A stretch of DNA of 29,486 nt from VFBF01 sp034440275 (GTDB taxonomy: Bacteria; Pseudomonadota; Alphaproteobacteria; Caulobacterales; Aquidulcibacteraceae). Below, piece after piece: positions 23,664 through 29,486 of this stretch. The DNA lies in the NCBI GenBank assembly GCA_034440275.1, contig JAWXBS010000103.1:1-29486 (forward strand), read 5' to 3'. Both the position numbers and the translations under genes were made by a program. How positions within the stretch are numbered: position 1 is the stretch's first letter; each line of letters begins with the position of its first letter. The notes beneath the pieces are model-generated. The model made no database searches and was not told the origin of the DNA. It was given only the letters and a program-made list of their open reading frames with translations.

Positions 23664-23695
23664 GGCGAAACCGCCTGCGTGTTTGCGGTTTTGCC
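23664..23695. repeat. Long inverted repeat in the petA-trmL divergent region
   Basis: GGCGAAACCGC at 23664-23674 and GCGGTTTTGCC at 23685-23695 pair over 11 positions (ten Watson-Crick, one G-U) across a ten-base spacer. It begins 30 bases upstream of petA and ends 86 bases upstream of trmL. It could be a binding site for a dimeric regulator of either gene or a 5' UTR hairpin. No T-run follows, so a terminator is unlikely. Confidence 0.5.
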
Positions 23696-23781
23696 CGGAA
23701 CGGCAGAATTGGGGAGACCTTGGCCCAGCGGCGCGTCGCCGCAGGCGTTCAGCCCTCCCCGGACAAGCCGGAGCCCATAAC

Positions 23782-24243
23782 GTGCGTCTCGCCCTCTATC
23801 AACCGGACATGCCCCAGAATGTGGGCGCGGCGATCCGGGTCGCGGCGTGCTTCGCAACGCCCCTCGATATCATCGAACCCTGCGGATTTCCGCTGACAGA
23901 CAAGGCTCTGAAGCGCGCGGCGATGGACTACGCGGCCCGGGCCGAGATCGTCCGCCACGAGGGACTCGCTGCCTTCCTTGCGACTCGTTCTCAAGCCAGC
24001 GGACGCTTCGTCCTGCTCGAGACCGACGGCGCCATGCGACTTCATGACTTCGCCTTCGAGAGCCACGACACGCTGATTCTCGGCCGCGAAAGCGCCGGCA
24101 GCCCGGCTGAGCTCTACGCCGCCGCCGACGCGGTCGTCCGTATCCCGCTGGCGGCGGGCGCGCGGTCCCTCAACGTGGCGGTGGCCGGCGCCGTGGCGCT
24201 CGCGGAGGCGATGCGGCAGACAGGCGGCTTCGACGCTTTCTGA
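23782..24243 (+). CDS. trmL: tRNA (cytidine/uridine-2'-O-)-methyltransferase
   Basis: SPOUT-fold enzyme that 2'-O-methylates the wobble base of certain leucine tRNAs. The 153-residue protein has the three family motifs: YQPDMPQNVGAAIRVAACF (motif 1 with the catalytic Arg region), LILGRESAGSP (motif 2) and IPLAAGARSLNVAVAGAVAL (motif 3, SAM-binding trefoil knot). Length is standard and no extra RNA-binding domain is present. The start is GTG 23782, with GGAG nine bases upstream; the longer open frame has no family match. It is followed by hemF after seven bases, so the two are co-transcribed, an arrangement with no obvious metabolic link. Confidence 0.93.
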   Translation: MRLALYQPDMPQNVGAAIRVAACFATPLDIIEPCGFPLTDKALKRAAMDYAARAEIVRHEGLAAFLATRSQASGRFVLLETDGAMRLHDFAFESHDTLILGRESAGSPAELYAAADAVVRIPLAAGARSLNVAVAGAVALAEAMRQTGGFDAF

Positions 24244-24250
24244 GACGACC

Positions 24251-25135
24251 ATGTCCAGCACCACGCCCCTGCCCGCCGACGCGAAGACCAAAGCCCAAAC
24301 CAGGTTCGAATCCCTCCGCGACGACATCTGCGCGGCGTTCGAAGCACTGGAGGATGCGGCGCCCGCCGATCTCTATCCGGGCGCGCCGGGACGCTTCGAG
24401 CGCATGCCGTGGAAACGTGGCGATGGCGCGGAGGACCAGGGCGGCGGCGTCGGGTCGATGATGCGCGGCCGCTTCTTCGAGAAGGTCGGCGTGCATGTGT
24501 CCACGGTGCATGGGGCGTTCGCGAAGGATTTCGCGCAGAACGTCCGCGGCGCCGCCGACGATCCGCGCTTCTGGGCGAGCGGCATCAGCCTCATCGCACA
24601 CATGCGCAATCCTCACTGCCCGGCCGCGCACATGAACACGCGCATGCTGGTGACGACGGACTGGTGGTTCGGCGGCGGCGGCGATCTCAATCCGACGCAG
24701 GACTATCAGCGCGATCAATCCTTCGAGGACGCGCGCCACTTCCACGGCGCCTACGAAAAGCGCTGCGCGCCGCACGGCGCAGAGCTCTTTCCGAAATACC
24801 AGAAATGGGCGGACGAGTATTTCTGGCTGCCCCACCGCAACGAGCATCGCGGCGTCGGCGGCATCTTCTACGATCACCACAACACCGGCGACTGGGCGAA
24901 GGACTTCGCGTTCACGCAGGACGTGGGACGCGCCTTCCTCGAAGCCTACCGGCCGCTGCTGGAAAAGCGCATGGCGCAACCGTGGACCGAAGCCGACCGC
25001 GACGAACAATTGCGCCGTCGCGGCCGCTACGTGGAATACAACCTGCTGTACGACCGCGGCACGATCTTCGGCCTGAAGACCGGCGGCAACATCGAGACCA
25101 TCCTCAGCTCGATGCCGCCGGAAGCAAAGTGGTGA
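24251..25135 (+). CDS. hemF: Oxygen-dependent coproporphyrinogen III oxidase
   Basis: Converts coproporphyrinogen III to protoporphyrinogen IX using O2, a late step in haem synthesis. The 294-residue protein shows the family core: GGGVGSMMRGRFFEKVGVH broken at the GR, RNPHCPAAHMNTRML, DWWFGGGGDLNP, HRGVGGIFYDH and the highly conserved end RGRYVEYNLLYDRGT followed by GLKTGGNIETILSSMPP. It is soluble, as expected. Presence implies aerobic haem synthesis, which fits the adjacent bc1 operon. ATG 24251 lies seven bases after trmL. Its stop abuts the stop of the convergent lipoprotein gene with no gap. Confidence 0.97.
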   Translation: MSSTTPLPADAKTKAQTRFESLRDDICAAFEALEDAAPADLYPGAPGRFERMPWKRGDGAEDQGGGVGSMMRGRFFEKVGVHVSTVHGAFAKDFAQNVRGAADDPRFWASGISLIAHMRNPHCPAAHMNTRMLVTTDWWFGGGGDLNPTQDYQRDQSFEDARHFHGAYEKRCAPHGAELFPKYQKWADEYFWLPHRNEHRGVGGIFYDHHNTGDWAKDFAFTQDVGRAFLEAYRPLLEKRMAQPWTEADRDEQLRRRGRYVEYNLLYDRGTIFGLKTGGNIETILSSMPPEAKW

Positions 25136-25960
25136 TCAGGTCTTGGGCGCAGGCGTAGGCGCGGGCGTTGTGGTCGGTGGCTTCTTCGGATCGCCCGCGA
25201 CCTGGCCGATCTCCTGCATCGTGTCGCCGACGGCTTCCGCAACCGCTTGCGGATCGATGATCTGGTAGCCAGGCGGCACGCCGAAGAGCGCTGCATCCTG
25301 CGCGCCGCGTTGCACGCTCGTGGCCTGCCACAACACGCGCTCGCCTTCCTTGATTTCCAGCACGATGCCGTCCTGCGTGATACACGCGACGCGCGAGACG
25401 CCCTCCGCCGTCTCCTTCGGCGTCCAGGCATTGCCCTTTTCACCCGCGACGGTGCATGCGCCGACAGTGCGCGCGTTCGCGGCGCCCAGCGTCACCCACG
25501 CTTCTTCCATCGGCTTGGGCACATCCGCGTCGGCGATGCGCACCGCGGTGCCCGTTCCCGGCGCAACGGCTGTCGGCGCGACGGTAGTTGTGGTGGCGGT
25601 CGTGGTCGTCGTGGTCGACGGCGTCGTTGACGGAAGCGGCGCACCAGGCGCTGGCGCAGGCGTCGGCGCTGCAGGCGTCACGACCACAGGCGTGGACGCG
25701 GTCACGATGTAGGCGGCCCCCGACAGGTCATCGCGCACGATGCTCGCGCGGCCGGTCGGCATGACCGTTTCGACACGCATCTTCGCACCGTCGCGATAGA
25801 TCACCGTCTGCACCGGCGCGACGCCGTCGGCGCCGACCGCTGTGCCTTCCACGCGATACGCCGCCGCGCCGAACTCCGGATAGGCGGGCGCGCCGATGCC
25901 GCAGCTGGCGACGAAGGCAGCGGCGCTGACGAACAGCAGCGAACGGAACGATCGGATCAT
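25136..25960 (-). CDS. Hypothetical lipoprotein with Thr/Pro-rich linker
   Basis: A 274-residue protein that I do not recognise. A signal peptide ends in lipobox VASC (Cys20). Residues about 22-87 form a small beta-rich domain (QTVIYRDGAKMRVETVMP, ASIVRDDLSGAAYIV), resembling DUF4412-like domains that track material or product modifiers, but this is only a resemblance. A low-complexity Pro/Ala/Thr linker follows (about 88-138, with runs of six and four Thr), then a second domain (about 139-258) with two Cys in GACTVAGEKGNAW and VACITQDGIVLEI, and a Pro/Thr tail. AGGGG precedes ATG 25960. It diverges from the PH-domain gene at a shared EcfG-type promoter, so induction under general stress is predicted. 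Confidence 0.75.
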   Translation of the reverse strand: MIRSFRSLLFVSAAAFVASCGIGAPAYPEFGAAAYRVEGTAVGADGVAPVQTVIYRDGAKMRVETVMPTGRASIVRDDLSGAAYIVTASTPVVVTPAAPTPAPAPGAPLPSTTPSTTTTTTATTTTVAPTAVAPGTGTAVRIADADVPKPMEEAWVTLGAANARTVGACTVAGEKGNAWTPKETAEGVSRVACITQDGIVLEIKEGERVLWQATSVQRGAQDAALFGVPPGYQIIDPQAVAEAVGDTMQEIGQVAGDPKKPPTTTPAPTPAPKT

Positions 25961-26008
25961 GATTCAAACCCCTTCGGCCGGCGCGTGGGCGCCGACAGTC
26001 ATGCAGCG

Positions 26009-26035
26009 GGAACGCGCGATGCGGTCGTGCGTTCC
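26009..26035. promoter_or_regulatory. Palindromic bidirectional EcfG-type promoter
   Basis: On the plus strand GGAAC (26009-26013), 16 bases, CGTT (26030-26033); on the minus strand GGAAC (26035-26031), 16 bases, CGTT (26014-26011). Both match the alphaproteobacterial EcfG consensus GGAAC-N16/17-CGTT exactly. The overlap arises from a perfect inverted repeat GGAACGC/GCGTTCC. Predicted starts near 26041 (plus) and 26004 (minus) lie about 20 and 44 bases before the ATGs at 26061 and 25960, each of which has a good ribosome site. Confidence 0.75.
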
Positions 26036-26060
26036 GCCATCACATCAAAAGGGCGGTTTC

Positions 26061-26603
26061 ATGCAGTATGTCGACAAAAGCCTCGCCGCCGACGAGACCA
26101 TCCTCGTGCGCGGCCGCTGGCCGATGGCCTACTGGGTCGGCGCATGGGTGCAGCTTCTGGTTCTCGGCATCGTGATCATCGGCATCGTGCTGTTCATCGC
26201 CGCCGTGATCCGCATGAAGACCACCGAATTCGCCGTTACGAACCGCCGCGTCATCCTCAAGCGCGGCTGGCTGACGCGCACGACGGAGGAACTCGCCGTC
26301 GAAAGCATCGAGGCCGTGCATCTCGATCAATCCATCTGGGGTCGCCTCTTCCGCTATGGCCGGCTCGTCGTGACAGGCACCGGCGACGCACGCGTGCATT
26401 TTCCGCCGATGGCGGAGCCCATTACGTTCCGCCGCGCCATTGAGGAGGCGCGCGCGCGCGCCGGTGAAATGAAGCTGGGTGCGGAAGAGAAGGAAGCGCT
26501 CGTCGCCGTCGCCGAAGCGGCCAAGGAAGCGACTGTGCAAACTGCGAAGCCTGCAACGCCGCAGAAGCGTCGCTCCGGCTTTGTCGGCCTGCTCGGACGT
26601 TAG
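26061..26603 (+). CDS. PH domain-containing membrane protein
   Basis: A 180-residue inner-membrane protein of the bacterial PH-domain (bPH2, formerly DUF304) group. A short N-terminal segment (LAADETILVRGRW) precedes one hydrophobic helix (about 29-51, VQLLVLGIVIIGIVLFIAAVI), then the PH-like domain: TTEFAVTNRRVILKRGWLTRTTEEL split at the loop, SIEAVHLDQSIWGRLFRYG, and RLVVTGTGDARVHFPPMAEP. The last 50 residues are a charged helix and a basic tail. Function is not established for the family; membrane-associated scaffolding is a common guess. ATG 26061 follows AAAAGGGCGG, and the EcfG promoter lies inside the longer open frame, which excludes upstream starts. The stop overlaps that of cca. Confidence 0.9.
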   Translation: MQYVDKSLAADETILVRGRWPMAYWVGAWVQLLVLGIVIIGIVLFIAAVIRMKTTEFAVTNRRVILKRGWLTRTTEELAVESIEAVHLDQSIWGRLFRYGRLVVTGTGDARVHFPPMAEPITFRRAIEEARARAGEMKLGAEEKEALVAVAEAAKEATVQTAKPATPQKRRSGFVGLLGR

Positions 26604-27838
26604 GCGAGCCCCTGCGCTACGGCTTTCAGACGCTCCACGATCGACAGCTTGTCATCGGGAAAATCGGCGTCGATCCACCACGCTTCCACTTCCCGCATGA
26701 CCGCGCCGATCTTCGGGCCTGCCGGCACGCCGGCGGCCGCAACTTCATCGCCCGTGAGCTGCAGATGCGGACGCGTCCAGCCCAATGACAGCGCCAGCAG
26801 CGAACGCCATTGCGGACCGGTCCGCGCGCGATCGTCCTCCGCCCATACCAAGCGCGCGCGATCGTCGAAGCTTTCGCGCCCGAGCGCATAGAGCGCGCGG
26901 CGCAGTTCGCGCATCGACATGTAAGACACCACGCGCGGCTCCCTTCCCACCGCCGCCACGAGACGCGCCCGCTCATCGTTCGACGCCTTCATCCGTCGGC
27001 ACAGGGATCGCGCTGAGTCTTCGTCCGGCAGCAGCGCCGCGACCCGCAAGAGACCGTCGGCGGGCTGAAGATACTCGTCGTCGATTTCTACAACGCGCAG
27101 CGCCCGCGCGACGTTCACCGCTTCCGGCGCCACCCGAGCCAGAATGCCCGCATCCGCCATCGCCTTGAACGCCAGCGTCGGCTGAGGCGCCGCGCAGAGC
27201 TTCTTCAATTCCTTCCACACGCGTTCAGCCGAAAGCTGCCCCATGCCCTCCTGCAGCGCCGCACACGCCGCCAGACCGCGCGCGTCGAGCGGCCCTTTCC
27301 CGTACCAGGCCGAGAAACGGAAGAAGCGCAGGATTCGCAGATAGTCCTCGCGGATGCGCGTGTCGGCGTCACCGATGAAGATGATGCGGCCCGCCTTCGC
27401 ATCCTCGATGCCGCCGCCGGTGAGATCATGCACCACGCCGTCCGCATCGGCGTAAAGTGCGTTGAGACGGAAATCGCGCCGTCGCGCGTCCTCGTTCCAG
27501 TCCTCGGTGAACGCCACCGTTGCGCGACGTCCGTCCGTCGTCACATCGCGCCGCAGCGTCGTCACTTCATACGGCTTGTGGTTGCTCACCACCGTAACCG
27601 TGCCGTGCTCGATGCCCGTCGGCACCGCGGCGAGGCCAGCCTTCTTCGCCGCTTCCACGACGACTTCCGGCAGAAGTTGCGTCGCGATGTCGATGTCGTC
27701 GACCGGCTGTCCGATCAGCGTGTTGCGCACGCAGCCGCCGACGAAACGCGACGCGCCCGGCCGCACGGCGTCGAGCGCGGCGATCACCGCCTTCGTCTCA
27801 GGCGCCACGAGCCAGCTCGCGCCTTTTATGCTGGTCAT
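26600..27838 (-). CDS. cca: CCA tRNA nucleotidyltransferase
   Basis: Adds or repairs the 3' CCA of tRNAs. The 412-residue class II enzyme has the catalytic head RFVGGCVRNTLIG with the acidic triad start DDIDI (Asp48, Asp50), the third acidic region EHGTVTV, the base-binding motif TEDWNEDARRRDFRLNALYAD split at the Arg run, and the neck motif RIREDYLRILRFFRFSA. The C-terminal half is the helical tRNA-binding part. ATG 27838 overlaps the DUF6111 stop by four bases (ATGA). It is the last gene of the DUF1285-Nudix-DUF6111-cca operon, an order seen widely in alphaproteobacteria. Confidence 0.95.
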   Translation of the reverse strand: MTSIKGASWLVAPETKAVIAALDAVRPGASRFVGGCVRNTLIGQPVDDIDIATQLLPEVVVEAAKKAGLAAVPTGIEHGTVTVVSNHKPYEVTTLRRDVTTDGRRATVAFTEDWNEDARRRDFRLNALYADADGVVHDLTGGGIEDAKAGRIIFIGDADTRIREDYLRILRFFRFSAWYGKGPLDARGLAACAALQEGMGQLSAERVWKELKKLCAAPQPTLAFKAMADAGILARVAPEAVNVARALRVVEIDDEYLQPADGLLRVAALLPDEDSARSLCRRMKASNDERARLVAAVGREPRVVSYMSMRELRRALYALGRESFDDRARLVWAEDDRARTGPQWRSLLALSLGWTRPHLQLTGDEVAAAGVPAGPKIGAVMREVEAWWIDADFPDDKLSIVERLKAVAQGLA

Positions 27839-28074
27839 GTCATGTCCTCGGTGATGGCGGGCGGATCGGGGCGGCGCTCGTCTTCGAGCGGCTCGGTGAG
27901 CGCGGTGAGCGCGAACGTCTGGATGGCGAGCACGGCGCCGGTGAGAAACAGGATCGTCACCGGCCACGGATCGCGCCGCGCCAGCTGCCGGCGATGCTGG
28001 ATGAAGCGGTAGATCCAGTAGATGGCGAACGGCAGCACGAACGCGACCAGGGGTATGAAGAAACCGCGCGGCAT
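27835..28074 (-). CDS. DUF6111 family small membrane protein
   Basis: A 79-residue protein with two hydrophobic helices (FFIPLVAFVLPFAIYWIY and WPVTILFLTGAVLAIQTFAL) separated by a basic loop (RFIQHRRQLARRD), and an acidic Pro-rich tail. It matches the DUF6111 proteins that sit between the CoA pyrophosphatase and CCA transferase genes in alphaproteobacteria; identification rests on this place, length and layout. Its ATG shares one base with the Nudix stop (TGATG), and its stop overlaps the cca start (ATGA), so translation is coupled on both sides. Function unknown. Confidence 0.85.
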   Translation of the reverse strand: MPRGFFIPLVAFVLPFAIYWIYRFIQHRRQLARRDPWPVTILFLTGAVLAIQTFALTALTEPLEDERRPDPPAITEDMT

Positions 28075-28700
28075 CAGACATCCCCTTCGTAAAGCCGCTG
28101 ATAGAGCGCGCGGATCATCCCCGCCGTCACGCCCCAGATGTAGCGATCGTTCCACGGCATCGCGTAGTATTCGCGCATGACGCCCTTCCATTCGCGCGCA
28201 TGCAGCTCGTGGTTCGCCACGTCCATCAGGAACGACACCGGCGTCTCGAACACCACGTCCACCTCGCGCGGATCGGGCGTCAGCGTGAAGCCCGGCTCCA
28301 CCAGTCCCACCACCGGCACGATGCGGAACTGCGTGCCCGTGCGAAACGCGCCGAAGCCGCCGAGCGGCGTGATGTAGTCCGCCGACAGCCCGACTTCCTC
28401 CATCGTCTCGCGCAGCGCTGCGCCGATCGGGCCGTCGTCATGCGCTTCGATGCGACCGCCGGGAAACGCCACCTGCCCCGCATGCGTCGGCATGTGATTG
28501 GCGCGCTGCGTGAGCAGCATGGTGAGACCGGTCGGGCGACGCACGATCGGCGCGAGCACGGCGGCGGGTTTGAAATCGCTCGCCGGCTGATCGGGATCGG
28601 CGCCGAGATTCACGTCCGTGCGATCGCCGCCCTCGTCGAGGCGCGTGAGCGGCGACAGGCGCGTGCGCAGCCGGGTCTCGAAATCCTCATCAAAGGTCAT
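28074..28700 (-). CDS. Nudix hydrolase, CoA pyrophosphatase type
   Basis: A 208-residue Nudix enzyme that probably hydrolyses coenzyme A or its derivatives to phosphopantetheine and 3',5'-ADP. The CoA-specific signature LLTQRANHMPTHAGQVAFPGG (positions about 62-82, here with a gap after the Met) precedes the Nudix box, with GGRIEAHD, then ALRETMEEVGL holding the metal-binding glutamates (Glu98, Glu101, Glu102). The C-terminal YIWGVTAGMIRAL is typical. ATG 28700 overlaps the DUF1285 stop by four bases. It is the second gene of a four-gene overlapping operon. Confidence 0.93.
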   Translation of the reverse strand: MTFDEDFETRLRTRLSPLTRLDEGGDRTDVNLGADPDQPASDFKPAAVLAPIVRRPTGLTMLLTQRANHMPTHAGQVAFPGGRIEAHDDGPIGAALRETMEEVGLSADYITPLGGFGAFRTGTQFRIVPVVGLVEPGFTLTPDPREVDVVFETPVSFLMDVANHELHAREWKGVMREYYAMPWNDRYIWGVTAGMIRALYQRLYEGDV

Positions 28701-29269
28701 TGCAGGTGCGCACCCACGGGACCGACCGGGAAAAAGACACCGCTGCTCCACACGCCGAGGCGGGGGCCTTCGAGCGTGTCCTCTTCCTGCGCCCAGTCGA
28801 CCAGTTCGTAGAACGGCGCCCGCAGCACGCGCGCTTCGAGCCGACCGCGCACCAGCACATAGGGGCGCGGTTCGCCGTCGTTCAGTTCCACCCGCAGCGG
28901 ATGGTCCGGGCCGAGCGCGGCGACATCGCCCATATTCGTCGTGAACGCGATGATCTGGTCCTTGCCTGCGCCCTCGCGGTCGGCGCGCACGGCGAGGAAG
29001 GGCGCGTCCTCGACCGTCACGCGCACCTTCTCCACCGGCGTGACCAGCCAGGTGATCCCGTCTTCGTCCTTGCGCAGGATCGACGCGAAGAGGCGCACGA
29101 GGCTCTCGCGCGTCATCCGCACGCCTTCGTGACGCCAGGTCCCGTCGCGCAGGATCTCTATGAAACTGTTGCCGCAATCGGGCGGGTTCCAGCGGTCCAC
29201 CGGCGGCGGTCCCCGCCCCGCATCCCCGGCCTCCCGCTGGAGCGAGGCGATGAAATCGGCGACCGTCAT
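28697..29269 (-). CDS. DUF1285 family protein
   Basis: A 190-residue soluble protein of the DUF1285 family. Family pattern: PPVDRWNPPDCGNSFIEI near residue 22-40, IRDGTW-type sequence (LRDGTWRHEGVRMTRESLVRLFASIL across a helix), DGITWLVTPVEKVRVTVEDAPF, and DHPLRVELNDGEPRPYVLVRGRLEARVLRAPFYELVDWA, broken by short loops. It has a two-subdomain fold reported for structural-genomics homologues, with no known activity. It is the first gene of the operon with Nudix, DUF6111 and cca, and its stop overlaps the Nudix start. The promoter must lie in 29270-29370. Confidence 0.93.
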   Translation of the reverse strand: MTVADFIASLQREAGDAGRGPPPVDRWNPPDCGNSFIEILRDGTWRHEGVRMTRESLVRLFASILRKDEDGITWLVTPVEKVRVTVEDAPFLAVRADREGAGKDQIIAFTTNMGDVAALGPDHPLRVELNDGEPRPYVLVRGRLEARVLRAPFYELVDWAQEEDTLEGPRLGVWSSGVFFPVGPVGAHLQ

Positions 29270-29334
29270 GGCGAAGGGACCTGCTTATCCTTATGGAATT
29301 CAAACCCGCCGGGTGTTCGCGGTTGTCTCCCGGC

Positions 29335-29342
29335 CCTAAATC
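29335..29342 (+). promoter_or_regulatory. Possible -10 element of the right-edge gene
   Basis: CCTAAATC at 29335-29342 matches the Caulobacter housekeeping -10 consensus GCTANAWC at seven of eight positions. TGTTCGC, 14 bases upstream, is a poor -35. Transcription would begin near 29349. Weak evidence. Confidence 0.25.
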
Positions 29343-29370
29343 CGCCCATCAGTTAGGCAGGTTCCCCCCG

Positions 29371-29430
29371 ATGAGCAACGCGACGCCGCCCGGCGTCGGC
29401 AGCCGCCGAAAGTTGAGCGAGACCGCATGA
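29371..29430 (+). CDS. Possible 19-codon leader ORF
   Basis: ATG 29371 opens a 19-residue frame (MSNATPPGVGSRRKLSETA) whose TGA overlaps the ATG of the next gene (ATGA at 29427-29430). AGGCAGG lies upstream. The overlap is what would be expected for a translationally coupled leader peptide, but such a short frame can occur by chance and codon use cannot settle it. Confidence 0.3.
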   Translation: MSNATPPGVGSRRKLSETA

Positions 29431-29486
29431 ACGAGACTCCCGAACAGATGGTGGCGGAGGCCGAACGGGCCGGAGCCCTGCTCGCC
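29427..29486 (+). CDS. N-terminus of a divergent gene, possibly MoxR-family ATPase, partial
   Basis: Only the first 20 codons are present (MNETPEQMVAEAERAGALLA), a charged helical start. Divergent MoxR-type AAA ATPase genes often border the DUF1285-Nudix-cca operon in alphaproteobacteria and begin with helices of this kind, so MoxR is a context-led guess. GAGCGAG precedes the ATG. Nothing diagnostic is within the window. Confidence 0.4.
   Translation, partial: MNETPEQMVAEAERAGALLA

Noticed and set aside
25560..25640. Repetitive GTGGTCGTC-like stretch resembling a microsatellite
   Set aside because: It encodes the Thr-rich linker of the lipoprotein on the minus strand and keeps frame; codon repetition explains it.

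Overview
The window is a gene-dense, GC-rich stretch of bacterial chromosome with no phage, insertion sequence, CRISPR array or tRNA gene that I can see. Gene content points to an alphaproteobacterium, probably near the Caulobacterales/Hyphomonadaceae: a petABC cytochrome bc1 operon, class II aldolase, a DUF1285-Nudix-DUF6111-CCA transferase operon, a HisKA_2-type histidine kinase, and a perfect match to the EcfG (general stress sigma factor) promoter consensus. This placement is inference; there is no rRNA gene to anchor it.

Layout. Positions 1-1500: start of a YebC-family gene, 5-formyltetrahydrofolate cyclo-ligase, a 6S RNA just upstream of it, and a small membrane-protein gene broken by a one-base frameshift. 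1500-9460: an Old Yellow Enzyme-type oxidoreductase on the minus strand, then a plus-strand run of lower-glycolysis genes (gap, pgk, fba) interleaved with a small membrane protein, a DUF1993 protein and a secreted prolyl oligopeptidase. 9460-13013: a soluble histidine kinase and a Crp/Fnr regulator on the minus strand, then an ArsR-led operon (ArsR, SRPBCC/AHSA1, DUF1428, glutathione transferase) whose promoter, operator and start codon overlap. 13100-15110: three envelope genes on the minus strand (DUF2799 lipoprotein, DUF4398-like periplasmic protein, OmpA-domain lipoprotein). 15190-18131: an SDR and thiE, lipoprotein Cu-Zn superoxide dismutase, and a zinc-ribbon methyltransferase. 18136-20666: a GrpB-MtnP-PhoD-like operon. 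20686-23633: the cytochrome bc1 operon with a textbook terminator. 23782-26603: trmL-hemF, then a lipoprotein and a PH-domain membrane protein that diverge from one palindromic EcfG-type promoter. 26600-29269: the tightly overlapped CCA-transferase operon. The right edge holds the first 20 codons of a divergent gene, possibly a MoxR ATPase.

How the parts fit. Most of the window is housekeeping: folate and one-carbon metabolism, glycolysis, respiration, haem and thiamine synthesis, tRNA maturation. Regulation stands out at two places: the symmetric bidirectional EcfG promoter at 26009-26035, and the near-leaderless ArsR promoter-operator at 11165-11208. The clearest protein oddity is a periplasm-facing insertion of about 65 residues in cytochrome b. 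Convergent gene pairs repeatedly meet with overlapping or abutting stop codons, leaving no room for terminators between them.
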